64,000 bases of DNA from assembly GCA_963725645.1 (NCBI GenBank), contig CAVRZD010000002.1, positions 248,001-312,000 on the forward strand. The letters are read 5' to 3'. This stretch comes from JALYZC01 sp963725645 (GTDB taxonomy: Bacteria > Actinomycetota > Thermoleophilia > Solirubrobacterales > Solirubrobacteraceae). The position numbers and the translations under genes are program-made. Numbering within the stretch: the first letter of the stretch is position 1; each line of letters opens with the position of its first letter. Below, piece by piece: positions 40,052 through 48,832 of this stretch. The notes below the pieces were generated by a model. The model made no database searches, had not been told where the DNA came from, and worked only from the letters and a program-made list of their open reading frames with translations.

Positions 40052-42487
40052 TTGGCAGAGAAGGAGCCCAAGCCCCGCAGGCGGGCGTCGAAGGGGTCGA
40101 AGTCCGGCTACGACGCGAAGGACATCACCGTGCTCGAGGGGCTCGAGGCCGTCCGCAAGCGGCCCGGGATGTACATCGGCTCGACGGGAACCCGCGGGCT
40201 GCACCACTTGGTCTACGAGGTCGTGGACAACTCCGTCGACGAGGCGATCGCAGGCCACTGCGACGCCGTCGAGGTCGTCATCCACCCCGACAACTCGGTC
40301 ACCGTGAGCGACAACGGCCGCGGCATTCCGGTGGCCGTGATGGCCAAGGAGAAGAAGCCGGCGGTCGAGGTCGTGCTCACGACGCTGCACTCGGGCGGGA
40401 AGTTCGGCGACGGGGGCGGGTACAAGGTCTCCGGCGGCCTGCACGGGGTCGGGGTTTCCGTCGTCAACGCGCTCTCCGAGAGCCTGCACATCGAGGTCCG
40501 CCGCGACGGCGCCACCTGGGCGCAGGAGTACGAGCGCGGCGCGCCCAAGGCGGCGCTGAAGAAGGGCGCCGCGACGAAGGAGACGGGGACGATCATCACG
40601 TTCCTCTCCGACGCCGACATCTTCGAGACGCTCGACTTCGAGTTCGACGTGCTCGAGCAGCGCCTGCGCGAGACGGCGTTCCTGACGCGCGGCCTGCGGA
40701 TCACCCTCGTCGACGAGCGCGGCGAGGGGCAGCGAGCGGAGTTCAAGTACGACGGTGGCATCCGCGACTTCGTTGCGCACCTCAACCAGAACAAGGACTC
40801 GATCGGAACGAAGGTCGTCTACTTCGAGGGCGATGGGGACGAGGGCGCGGTCGAGGTCGCCATGCAGTGGAACTCCTCCTACCAGGAGTCGATCTTCTCC
40901 TTCGCCAACAACATCAACACGCACGAGGGCGGCTCTCATCTCAGCGGCTTCCGCTCCGCCCTCACCCGCACGCTCAACAAGTACGCGCGCGATCACACGC
41001 TGCTGCGCGAGAAGGACGAGAACCTCGTCGGGGAGGACGTGCGCGAGGGCCTGACCGCCGTCATCTCGGCCAAGCTGCGCGACCCGCAGTTCGAGGGCCA
41101 GACGAAGACCAAGCTCGGCAACCCGGGCATGCAGGGCTTCGTCGAGTCGATCGTCAACACGAAGCTCGGCGAGTTCCTCGAGGAGAACCCGCGCGAGGCC
41201 AACGCGGTCATCCGCAAGGCCGTGGCCGCTTCGCAGGCGCGCGCCGCGGCGCGCAAGGCGCGCGACCTGACGCGGCGCAAGTCGGCGCTCGAGAACTCGA
41301 TGCTCCCGGGCAAGCTCGCCGACTGCTCGGTCAAGGACCCGAGCCTGGCCGAGATCTTCATCGTCGAGGGCGACTCCGCCGGCGGCTCGGCCAAGCAGGG
41401 CCGCGACCGGAACACGCAGGCGATCCTCCCGCTGCGCGGCAAGATCCTCAACGTCGAGAAGAGCCGCATCGACAAGGTGCTGCAGAACGTCGAGATCCAG
41501 GCGCTGATCACGGCGATCGGCACCGGCGTCCGCGACGAGTTCGACATCGAGAAGGCCCGCTACCACAAGGTGATCCTGATGACGGACGCCGACGTGGACG
41601 GCGCACACATCCGCACGCTGGTGCTGACGTTGCTGTTCCGCGAGATGCCCCAGCTGATCGACGCCGGCTACGTCTACATCGCCAAGCCGCCGCTGTACAA
41701 GGTCCGGCAGGGCCGCCAGGAGCGTTACATCGAGAAGGAGTCCGAGCTCGAGGACATCCTGCTGTCCGAGAAGTGGGACAAGTTCACGCTCTTCGACCGC
41801 CACGGCACGCAGTTCAAGCTGACGGAGGCGCGCTGGCAGAAGTACGGGCGGATGCTGAAGCAGTACGAGGGCTGGGCATCGTCGCTGCGCGCGGACCACG
41901 GGCACGACGTCGTCACGTTCCTCGAGGAGTCCCACGTCCTCGACGAGCAGATCGGCAGCGGCGAGGAGCTGGAGAAGCTGCTCGCCAAGCCGGCCCCCGA
42001 TGCCGAGCCGTTCGAGCTCGAGCTCACCGACGCCGACCCGCACGAGCTGGTGGTCCGCGCTGTCGAGCGCAAGACCGGCCTGGCGCGCTCGCACCGCATC
42101 CGCCGGGGCCTGTTCGAGTCCCACGACTACCGGCAGTTCCTGCGCGTGCACAAGCAGCTGGTGGACCTCGCCGGCACGCCGCCCTTCCAGGTGCACCTCG
42201 GCGACAACGAGGCCGAGGCGCTGTCGTTCGAGGAGCTGCGCCGGTGCGTGCTCGAGGTCGCGCGCAAGGGCGTCAACGTGCAGCGCTTCAAGGGCCTCGG
42301 CGAGATGAACGCCGACCAGCTGGCCGAGACCACGATGGAGCCCGAGACGCGCACGCTCCAGCAGGTGACGATGGAGGACGCGTCGGCCGCGGACCTGATC
42401 TTCTCGATGCTGATGGGCGACCAGGTCGAGCCGCGCCGGGTGTTCATCGAGGACAACGCCAAGCTCGTCACCAATCTGGACGTCTAG
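40052..42487 (+). CDS. gyrB: DNA gyrase subunit B with large TOPRIM-region insertion
   Basis: 811 residues, intact, TTG start after AGGAGG. GHKL ATPase motifs VDNSVDEAIAGH and LHGVGVSVVNALSE, TOPRIM blocks EGDSAGGSAKQGRDR and DADVDGAHIRTL, and the terminal RFKGLGEMNADQL. Typical actinobacterial GyrB is ~650-690 residues; here about 150 extra residues lie between the segment ending ESELEDILLSEKW and the RFKGLGEMN block, as in the Gram-negative GyrB insertion. It supplies ATPase activity for negative supercoiling. Confidence 0.97.
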   Translation: MAEKEPKPRRRASKGSKSGYDAKDITVLEGLEAVRKRPGMYIGSTGTRGLHHLVYEVVDNSVDEAIAGHCDAVEVVIHPDNSVTVSDNGRGIPVAVMAKEKKPAVEVVLTTLHSGGKFGDGGGYKVSGGLHGVGVSVVNALSESLHIEVRRDGATWAQEYERGAPKAALKKGAATKETGTIITFLSDADIFETLDFEFDVLEQRLRETAFLTRGLRITLVDERGEGQRAEFKYDGGIRDFVAHLNQNKDSIGTKVVYFEGDGDEGAVEVAMQWNSSYQESIFSFANNINTHEGGSHLSGFRSALTRTLNKYARDHTLLREKDENLVGEDVREGLTAVISAKLRDPQFEGQTKTKLGNPGMQGFVESIVNTKLGEFLEENPREANAVIRKAVAASQARAAARKARDLTRRKSALENSMLPGKLADCSVKDPSLAEIFIVEGDSAGGSAKQGRDRNTQAILPLRGKILNVEKSRIDKVLQNVEIQALITAIGTGVRDEFDIEKARYHKVILMTDADVDGAHIRTLVLTLLFREMPQLIDAGYVYIAKPPLYKVRQGRQERYIEKESELEDILLSEKWDKFTLFDRHGTQFKLTEARWQKYGRMLKQYEGWASSLRADHGHDVVTFLEESHVLDEQIGSGEELEKLLAKPAPDAEPFELELTDADPHELVVRAVERKTGLARSHRIRRGLFESHDYRQFLRVHKQLVDLAGTPPFQVHLGDNEAEALSFEELRRCVLEVARKGVNVQRFKGLGEMNADQLAETTMEPETRTLQQVTMEDASAADLIFSMLMGDQVEPRRVFIEDNAKLVTNLDV

Positions 42488-42503
42488 GGAAGGGGGTGGG
42501 TAG

Positions 42504-45072
42504 ATGGCGAACGGCACGGACACGCTGAGCGGCGGCAACATCGAGCCGCGCGGGCTCGAGGAGGAGATGAAGTCCTCCTACCTCGACTACGCGATGTCGG
42601 TGATCGTCGGCCGTGCGCTCCCCGACGCCCGCGACGGCCTCAAGCCCGTCCACCGCCGGGTGCTGTACGCGATGAACGAGGAGGGCCTGCAGCCGACGCG
42701 GCCCTACAGCAAGTCCGCCGGCATCGTCGGCGAGGTGATGAAGAGCTATCACCCGCACGGCGACACGGCGATCTACGACACGCTCGTGCGCCTGGCGCAG
42801 GACTTCTCGATGCGCTATCCGCTGGTGGACCCGCAGGGCAACTTCGGGTCGGTCGACGACGATCCGCCGGCGGCGATGCGCTACACGGAGGCGCGCCTGT
42901 CGCGGATCGCGACCGAGATGCTGCGCGACCTCGACGCCGACACGGTGGACTTCGCGCAGACCTACGACGGCAAGCGCCAGGAGCCGCTGGTGCTGCCCTC
43001 GCGGTTCCCCAACCTGCTCGTCAACGGCGCCTCCGGCATCGCCGTCGGGATGGCCACCAACATCCCGCCCCACAACCTGCGCGAGACCATCGGCGCGACG
43101 ATCGCGCTGATCGACGACCCGGACATCGAGGTCGAGGGCCTGATGGCGCACATCAAGGGCCCCGACTTCCCCACCGGCGGCGTCATCCTCGGCACGAGCG
43201 GGATCCGCGACGCCTACGCCAGCGGCCGCGGCCGCGTGCGGGTGCAGGCGATGGCTCACGTCGAGCCGCTCAAGCAGGGCAAGGAGGCGATCGTCGTCAC
43301 CGAGCTGCCCTACCAGGTCAAGAAGGGCGGCGACGGCGGCCTGATCCAGAAGATCGCCGACCTCGTGCACGACAAGAAGATCACCGAGATCTCCGACATC
43401 CGCGACGAGTCGGACAAGCGCGGCATGCGGCTGGTGATCGAGCTCAAGCGCGACGCGATCCCCAAGGTCGTGCTCAACAAGCTCTACAAGCACACGCCGA
43501 TGCAGACGACCTTCGGCGTCAACATGGTGGCGCTGGTCGACGGCGTCCCGCGCACGCTCTCGCTGCGCGAGGCGCTCCAGGCCTACGTGCGCCACCAGCG
43601 CGAGGTCGTCGTCCGACGTACGAAGCACGAGCTGGCCCAGAAGGAGGCCCGGGCGCACATCCTCGAGGGGCTGCTGGTCGCGCTCGACAACCTCGACGCG
43701 GTGATCGAGCTGATCCGCGGCTCCCGCGATCCCGACATCGCCCGCGAGGGCCTGATGAAGCAGTTTCGAGCTGACGCGCATCCAGGCGCAGGCGATCCTC
43801 GACCTGCGCCTGCAGCGCCTGACCGCCCTGCAGTCGAACAAGATCCGCCAGGAGCACAAGGACGTCACCGAGCGCATCCGGGAGCTGCGCGAGATCCTCG
43901 GCGACGAGTCACGCGTTCTGGGGCTGATCAAGGAGGAGCTGCAGGAGATCTCCGACACCTACGGCGACGAGCGGCGCACGGAGATCACCCACGCCGAGGG
44001 CGACCTCGACATCGAGGACCTGATCGCCGACCAGCAGATGGTCATCACGATCACGAAGTCCGGCTACATCAAGTCGCTGCCGCTGGCGACCTACCGCAAC
44101 CAGCATCGCGGCGGCCGCGGCGTGACGGGCATGGACATGAAGGACGGCGACTACATCGAGCACCTCTTCGTGTGCTCGACGCACGACTACCTGCTGTTCT
44201 TCACCAACCGCGGCAAGGTCTACCGGTCCGAAGGTCTACGAGCTGCCCGAGGCGTCGCGTACGGCGAAGGGCCGGTCGCTGAACAACTTCCTGCCGCTGC
44301 GCGAGGGCGAGCGCGTCCAGGCCGTGATCGACACGCGCGACTTCTCCGAGGGCGGCTACCTCGTCTTCGCGACCCGCAAGGGCCAGATCAAGAAGACCGA
44401 GTTCGGGGCCTACAACACGCCGATCAAGGCCGACGGCATCATCGCGATCAAGATCCGCGACGACGACGAGCTCGTCGCCGTGCGCAAGACCGGCGGCGAC
44501 GACGACATCATCATGGTGTCGCGCTCGGGCCAGGCCGCGCGGTTCAACGAGGCCAGGGCCCGGCCGATGGGCCGCGACACGGGCGGCGTCCGCGGCATGA
44601 ACGTCTCGCCAGAAGGGCAACGCGGTGCTGGCCATGGACGTGGCGCGCGACGACCAGGAGCTGCTCGTCGTCACCGAGAACGGCTACGGCAAGCGCACGC
44701 CGATCCCCGACTACCCGGTCAAGAACCGCGGCACCATGGGCGTGAAGACGATCACGATGACCGACAAGCAAGGGCGCGCTGGTCGGCGCGCTGGTCGTCC
44801 GCGAGCACCAGGAGCTGGTCTTCATCTCCCAGAGCGGCATGGTGCAGCGCACCGGCGTCAAGGGCATCTCGCGCCAGGGCCGCCCGGCGCAGGGCGTGAC
44901 GGTGATGAACCTGCGCGACGACGACGAGGTGTCGGCGGTCGCGCTCGTCATGGAGTCCGAGGCCGACACCGGCGCGCCGGTCGCCGAACTGCCGCCCGAG
45001 CAGGGGCCGAACGGCCGGGACGACGACGGCGAAGCCCCCGAGCCCAGCGAGCCGAGCCCGAACGGCGGCTGA
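42504..45072 (+). CDS. gyrA: DNA gyrase subunit A, four apparent +1 frameshifts
   Basis: About 854 residues after correction. The N-terminal breakage-reunion domain is intact (ARDGLKPVHRRVLYAMNE; catalytic Tyr in MRYTEARLS). The frame then shifts by +1 four times: TTT at 43764-43766, CC at 44228-44229, CC at 44609-44610 and AA at 44770-44771; removing one base at each restores continuous GyrA, including the C-terminal beta-pinwheel blades and an acidic tail. Insertions fall mostly in short homopolymers. The QRDR reads HPHGDTAIYDT, with Thr at the Ser83 position. It follows gyrB by 16 bases. Confidence 0.92.
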
Positions 45073-45113
45073 GCCCCGGCCGAGTTCCTCCTCCCGGTCT
45101 GCTTCAGATAACC

Positions 45114-45136
45114 GGACCAGGGAAAGGAGGTGGTCC
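45114..45136 (+). promoter_or_regulatory. hairpin with Shine-Dalgarno sequence in its loop
   Basis: GGACCA (45114-45119) pairs with TGGTCC (45131-45136); the 11-base loop GGGAAAGGAGG holds a nearly perfect anti-16S match, and the right arm extends the complementarity. It precedes the tiny ORF at 45141. Folding would present or mask the ribosome site. Confidence 0.5.
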
Positions 45137-45140
45137 TACG

Positions 45141-45185
45141 TTGAGTGACAGTTCTTGCGGGACCCTGGAGGTGACCGGCCGCTAG
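45141..45185 (+). CDS. 14-residue candidate leader peptide / small ORF
   Basis: TTG 45141 follows an extended ribosome site (AAAGGAGGTGGTCC) by 4 bases from its end and encodes MSDSSCGTLEVTGR before TAG. The unusually strong site argues for real translation. It could be a leader peptide, but no plus-strand gene follows before the terminator at 45301. No known family is recognised. Confidence 0.4.
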   Translation: MSDSSCGTLEVTGR

Positions 45186-45190
45186 GTCGG

Positions 45191-45286
45191 ATGCGCTGGA
45201 CCCGCCCAGCGAATCCAAACCGGGACACCGTCTTCGCCGCCGCCGGCCTGGTCCCCCCGGCAGCCGTATCCGTGGCGAGGTCCTAG
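45191..45286 (+). CDS. 31-residue candidate small ORF downstream of the leader
   Basis: ATG 45191 starts 5 bases after the stop of the tiny ORF and runs to TAG 45284-45286 (MRWTRPANPNRDT..., ending VARS). No separate ribosome site is present, so it would depend on coupling. It lies wholly before the terminator. It may be chance in high-GC DNA. Confidence 0.2.
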   Translation: MRWTRPANPNRDTVFAAAGLVPPAAVSVARS

Positions 45287-45300
45287 TCCAGCAGCACGTG

Positions 45301-45330
45301 AAGGGGCGCCCCTCGGGGCGCCCCTTTGCT
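45301..45330. terminator. strong hairpin terminator between gyrA and the HNH gene
   Basis: AAGGGGCGCC and GGCGCCCCTT pair perfectly across a short loop, followed by TTTGCT on the plus strand. It sits between convergent genes and would stop transcripts from both sides; the U tract is short, as is common in high-GC bacteria. Confidence 0.75.
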
Positions 45331-45335
45331 ATGCC

Positions 45336-45929
45336 CTACGCCGCGTCGGGCAGGTAGGCCCGCCACGCGGCCGGGATGCTGGGGCTCGCCACGTGGATGA
45401 ACACGTGGGCGTGCGGCCGGCGGGGCTTGCGCCGGAGGCTCATGCCGACCTGCCGCAGCAGGGCGTCGCCCTTGCGCCGGTTGCAGGGCGCGCAGGAGGC
45501 GACGATGTTGTCCCACGTCGAGACGCCGCCCTTGGAGCGCGGGACGACGTGGTCGACGGTCAAATTCGACCGCGCGCCGCAGTACTGGCACGCCCAGCCG
45601 TCGCGGGCGAACACCGCGCGCCGGGTGATCTTGCGGCGGTGCGTGTCGCGCGGCACGCGGACGTAGGACACGAGCCGGATCACGACCGGACGCGGCAGCG
45701 TCAGCGACTCCGCGTGCAGCTCCCAGTTGGCGTGCTCGATGAGCTCGGCCTTCTCCTTGAGGAGCAGCACCGCCGCGCGGCGGACGGTGCAGACGTTGAT
45801 CGGTTCGAACGTCGCGTTGAGCACCAGCACCCGGCCCTTCGTCCCGCCAACGGCGCCCGACCGCCCGCGTCGCCGGTGCTCGTCGAGCGACGCGGACCCC
45901 GGTGGAGCTGGTGGAACGTCGGCGGACAT
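45336..45929 (-). CDS. HNH endonuclease domain protein
   Basis: 197 residues. The family opening VLVLNATFEPINVCTVRRA and the zinc-binding HNH domain CQYCGARSNLTVDHVVPRSK followed by CAPCNRRKGD match a broadly conserved bacterial HNH family, widespread in actinobacteria, often encoded as a single-copy chromosomal gene. The two CxxC pairs and the catalytic His are present. Biological role unknown; no restriction partner is nearby. Convergent with the gyrA transcript, separated by the terminator. Confidence 0.88.
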   Translation of the reverse strand: MSADVPPAPPGSASLDEHRRRGRSGAVGGTKGRVLVLNATFEPINVCTVRRAAVLLLKEKAELIEHANWELHAESLTLPRPVVIRLVSYVRVPRDTHRRKITRRAVFARDGWACQYCGARSNLTVDHVVPRSKGGVSTWDNIVASCAPCNRRKGDALLRQVGMSLRRKPRRPHAHVFIHVASPSIPAAWRAYLPDAA

Positions 45930-45998
45930 CAGGGCCTCTTCAGATGGCAGCAGTGTAGAGGACGCCGCCCGCGGGCCCGCGCCGTTCTCACGCCCTGT

Positions 45999-46832
45999 TC
46001 ACGCCGACGGATAGGAGCCCAGCACGCGCAGCTCCTCGGTCTGGCCGCGCACCGCCTCGATGGCTCCGGACACCGGCTCGTCGGTGTCACGGCCCTCGAG
46101 GTCGGCGAAGAACATGTAGTGGCCCAGGCCCGCCTTGCGCGGCCGCGACTCGATCAGCGTCAGGTTGACCCCGCGAAAGGCGAACTCCGACAGGCAGCGC
46201 ACCAGCCAGCCGGGCGCGTCGTCTCCGGCGCCCCAGAACACGACCGACGTCTTCCACGGACCCTCCGTGCCCGGGTCCGCGCCCTTGCGCGCCAGCCACA
46301 CGAAGCGGGTTGCGTTGTCGGCCAGGTCCTCGACGCCGGCCTGCAGCACCGTGCAGCCGTAGAGCTCGGCCGCCAGGCGGTTCCCCAGCGCGGCCCACGT
46401 GCCGTCGGCCTCGGCCACCAGCCGCACGGCGTCGGCCGTCGAGTTGGCGGGCATCACGGTTGCGCCCTGCAGGCGGGCGCGGATGAAGCGGGCGCACTGC
46501 GCGGTGGCCTGCGGGATCGAGACGACGGTGCGGATGGACTCGAGCGCCATCGGCTCGCGCGCGATCAGGCAATGGCGGATCGGGTGCACCAGCTCCCCGA
46601 CGATCACGACGTCCTCGGTCTCCATCGCCAGGGCGTCGAGCGTGGCGTTGACCGACCCCTCGAGCGAGTTCTCGATCGGCACCAGTGCACGCTCGACGAC
46701 GCCCTCGCCCACGGCCATCACGGTGTCGTAGATCGTCGGGAGCGCGACGAGGTCGAGGTCGCCGGAGGGCGGGGTGGCGGTGAGCGCCTCGTGGGTGAAG
46801 GTGCCCTCGGGACCGAGGTAGCCGACGCGCAT
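45999..46832 (-). CDS. pheA: prephenate dehydratase
   Basis: 277 residues. VGYLGPEGTFTHEAL at the start, the catalytic TRF in DNATRFVWLA, and a C-terminal ACT domain (VNLTLIESRPRKAGLGHYMF with the ESRP motif for Phe binding). It converts prephenate to phenylpyruvate in Phe biosynthesis and is feedback-controlled by Phe through ACT. It follows the DUF4446 gene by 12 bases, so they are co-transcribed. Confidence 0.95.
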   Translation of the reverse strand: MRVGYLGPEGTFTHEALTATPPSGDLDLVALPTIYDTVMAVGEGVVERALVPIENSLEGSVNATLDALAMETEDVVIVGELVHPIRHCLIAREPMALESIRTVVSIPQATAQCARFIRARLQGATVMPANSTADAVRLVAEADGTWAALGNRLAAELYGCTVLQAGVEDLADNATRFVWLARKGADPGTEGPWKTSVVFWGAGDDAPGWLVRCLSEFAFRGVNLTLIESRPRKAGLGHYMFFADLEGRDTDEPVSGAIEAVRGQTEELRVLGSYPSA

Positions 46833-46844
46833 GGCGATCCCGGC

Positions 46845-47355
46845 TCAGCTCGGCTGCTCTTCGCCGGCCATCGCGAGGCGCACGGCCTCGGCCTCCTCCG
46901 GCGAGAGCTCCAGCTCGGCCTGGCCGTCGCGGACCTGCTTGGCGTACAGGCGCGCCTGCTCGCGGTGGTGGATCGAGGAGAGCACGACGCCGGAGCGGCT
47001 GGCGTCCAGCAGCGCGATCGACGTGCTCTGGTGCCCCGACATCTCGTTGTAGGCGTCGTAGCGGACCAACCCCCGGTAGGCGACCGCGCCGTCGATCCGG
47101 CGCTCGGCGTGATCAAGCCGCGCATTCATCCGGTCGACCGTATCCCGCGTCGTGTCCAGCAGCAGGTGGAATTCGCTCTCCAGCCCGGTCGCGTGCGCCA
47201 CGAGGTCCTGCGTGCCGTGGTCGCCGAGCAAGCGCGGACTGCGCGGCGCGGACGCGCCGCAGCTGGACGGCAAGCACGATCGCGATGATCAGGGCGATGA
47301 GCGCGACGCCGGCGGCGGCCAGGGCGACGACTCCGGTTGTGGACGACAGGCTCAT
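46845..47355 (-). CDS. DUF4446 family membrane-anchored protein, one apparent frameshift
   Basis: ATG 47355 encodes an N-terminal membrane helix (VVALAAAGVALIALIIAIVL) followed by QLRRVRAAQSAL; the frame then shifts by +1 near 47229, and the rest continues GDHGTQDLVAHATGLESEF, a coiled-coil region and AYNEMSGHQSTSIALLDASR, the DUF4446 signature. Corrected length ~169 residues. Function unknown. Upstream partner of pheA; the insertion is of the same type as in gyrA and parB. Confidence 0.75.
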
Positions 47356-47599
47356 GCGCGGCGAAGGATAGGGCGCGGCGTGTGACCGGTCGGCTTCGCC
47401 TCCCTCCGGGCTTCGACTCGGCCGCGCTGGCTCCGGCTCGTGGACAACGAGCCTCCGCCTGCCCGGGCGATGTGACCGGGACGGCTTCGCCGTCCCTCCC
47501 GCCCGCGCAGCTCCGGGCCTGCAAACAGCAGGCCCTCCGCTGCTTCGGGCCGTCAGTACCGCTTCGCGGTAGCCGTGGTGGGCGGCGTTGTGCTTCGCG
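47356..47599. repeat. non-coding region with degenerate GC-rich repeats
   Basis: No gene is visible in 244 bases. A unit of the form GTGACCGG-CGGCTTCGCC-TCCCTCC occurs twice (about 47382-47407 and 47471-47499), and other self-complementary bits (CGGCTTCGCCG, CCGCTTCGCGG) occur. It looks like REP-type intergenic sequence between two minus-strand genes. Confidence 0.35.
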
Positions 47600-48715
47600 C
47601 TACGAGGAGAACAGCACCTGGTAGGACTGCTTGTTGTTGGAAGCGTCCGACTCGCCCGGAACCGGCTGGACTTCGGCGGTCACCGTCACGGGCGTGTTCA
47701 GCGGCGGTGCCTGGCCGAGCGGGATCTCGACGGAGGACTCGGCGCCGGCGGGCGAGGAGGCGACGGGCTTGGTCACGGTGATCGGGTTGCCCGACCCGGT
47801 GATGCTGATCTTGACGAGGACGTTGCTCTCGTCGTTCTCGCCCTGGTTGACGAACTTGACCGTGAACACCGGGCTGGAGCCGCTGACCTTGTTGCCCGAG
47901 CCCTGCTTGAGGTCGGTGCCGCCGACGCTGACGGACTCGAGCTGGTGCCCGTGCGAGCCGGGGGCTGCCGGGCCCTTGTTGGCGTTGGAGGTGATTGCGC
48001 CGATGCGCTTGGCCACTTGGGTGGGGTCCAGCCAGCCGAGGTCGGGCAGCGACTGGCTGGTCGCGATCGTCTGACCCGTCACCCCCGCGCCGTCGAGCGC
48101 TTTCTTGATGTACGGGATGACGCGCTGCGAGTAGACGACGTCGGACGCGAGGAAGGCCTGCATCTGCCCCGCGATCTGGTCCACGGCGGCATCGGCGCCC
48201 GAGGCGCCGCGCGCGGTCTGCAGCTTCTCCGCGATCTTCCGGATGGCGTCGCGGCGCAGCTGCAGGGCGAGCAGCAGGTCCCGCTGCGCCTTGCTCATGT
48301 CTCCCGGCGTGTCCTGGTTGCTCGCGCGGCGCACGAGGTCGTCGGCGTCGACGCGCACCTGGTTGATGTCCTGCTCGGCGTTGAGCGTGGCCGTGCCCTG
48401 GGTCGCCGTGCTGGTGGCGCCGCCGGTGGACGACAGCTCGCCGAAGAACTTCTGGCTGACCTGGTCGGACTCCTGGACGAGCGCCCCGACGTTGCGGTTG
48501 TAGTCCTTCAGCGACTGCTTCTTCTGGCTGTTGAGGCAGCCGCGGATGCCGACCACGAGCAGGATGAGCACGAGCAGGATCACGCCCGCGGCCACGCCGC
48601 GACGGACCATCAGCGTCTGCTGATCGCCGGAGGCGCGTGGTGGCGCGCCGGTGCTCTGCGATGAACGGGGCCGCGTTGGCCGCGCGGGCTCGTCACCTTC
48701 GTCGAAGAACGACAA
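47600..48715 (-). CDS. single-pass membrane protein with C-terminal CARDB-like domain
   Basis: 371 residues from TTG 48715 (AGGAG 7 bases upstream). A short charged, Pro/Ser-rich cytoplasmic segment, one membrane helix (GVAAGVILLVLILLVVGIRG, ~42-62), a helical extracytoplasmic region (~70-250), then an Ig-like domain (FTVKFVNQGENDESNVLVKI, VTVTAEVQPVPGESDASNNK) in which the 'DASNN' end is typical of CARDB folds. Function unknown. Divergent from the membrane kinase, so a link to cell-envelope signalling is possible. Confidence 0.7.
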   Translation of the reverse strand: MSFFDEGDEPARPTRPRSSQSTGAPPRASGDQQTLMVRRGVAAGVILLVLILLVVGIRGCLNSQKKQSLKDYNRNVGALVQESDQVSQKFFGELSSTGGATSTATQGTATLNAEQDINQVRVDADDLVRRASNQDTPGDMSKAQRDLLLALQLRRDAIRKIAEKLQTARGASGADAAVDQIAGQMQAFLASDVVYSQRVIPYIKKALDGAGVTGQTIATSQSLPDLGWLDPTQVAKRIGAITSNANKGPAAPGSHGHQLESVSVGGTDLKQGSGNKVSGSSPVFTVKFVNQGENDESNVLVKISITGSGNPITVTKPVASSPAGAESSVEIPLGQAPPLNTPVTVTAEVQPVPGESDASNNKQSYQVLFSS

Positions 48716-48832
48716 GATCTCGCTCCTAAGCGGGAACAGGCGGGGCAAGTATGACCACCGCCCCGCGTCGGTGTCGTGGTGTTCGCCGCCGGCGGCAGGG
48801 AGCCTGCCGGGGGCGCAGAACATCCAGTCACC

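Noticed and set aside
39455..42541. Long minus-strand open frame opposite gyrB.
   Set aside because: Antisense shadow of gyrB, Leu/Val/Asp/Arg-rich with no domain and no ribosome site.
43764..44771. Programmed +1 frameshifting as explanation for gyrA.
   Set aside because: The four sites share no slippery motif, no stop codon lies at the shift points, and no stimulatory structure was seen. Sequence error fits better.
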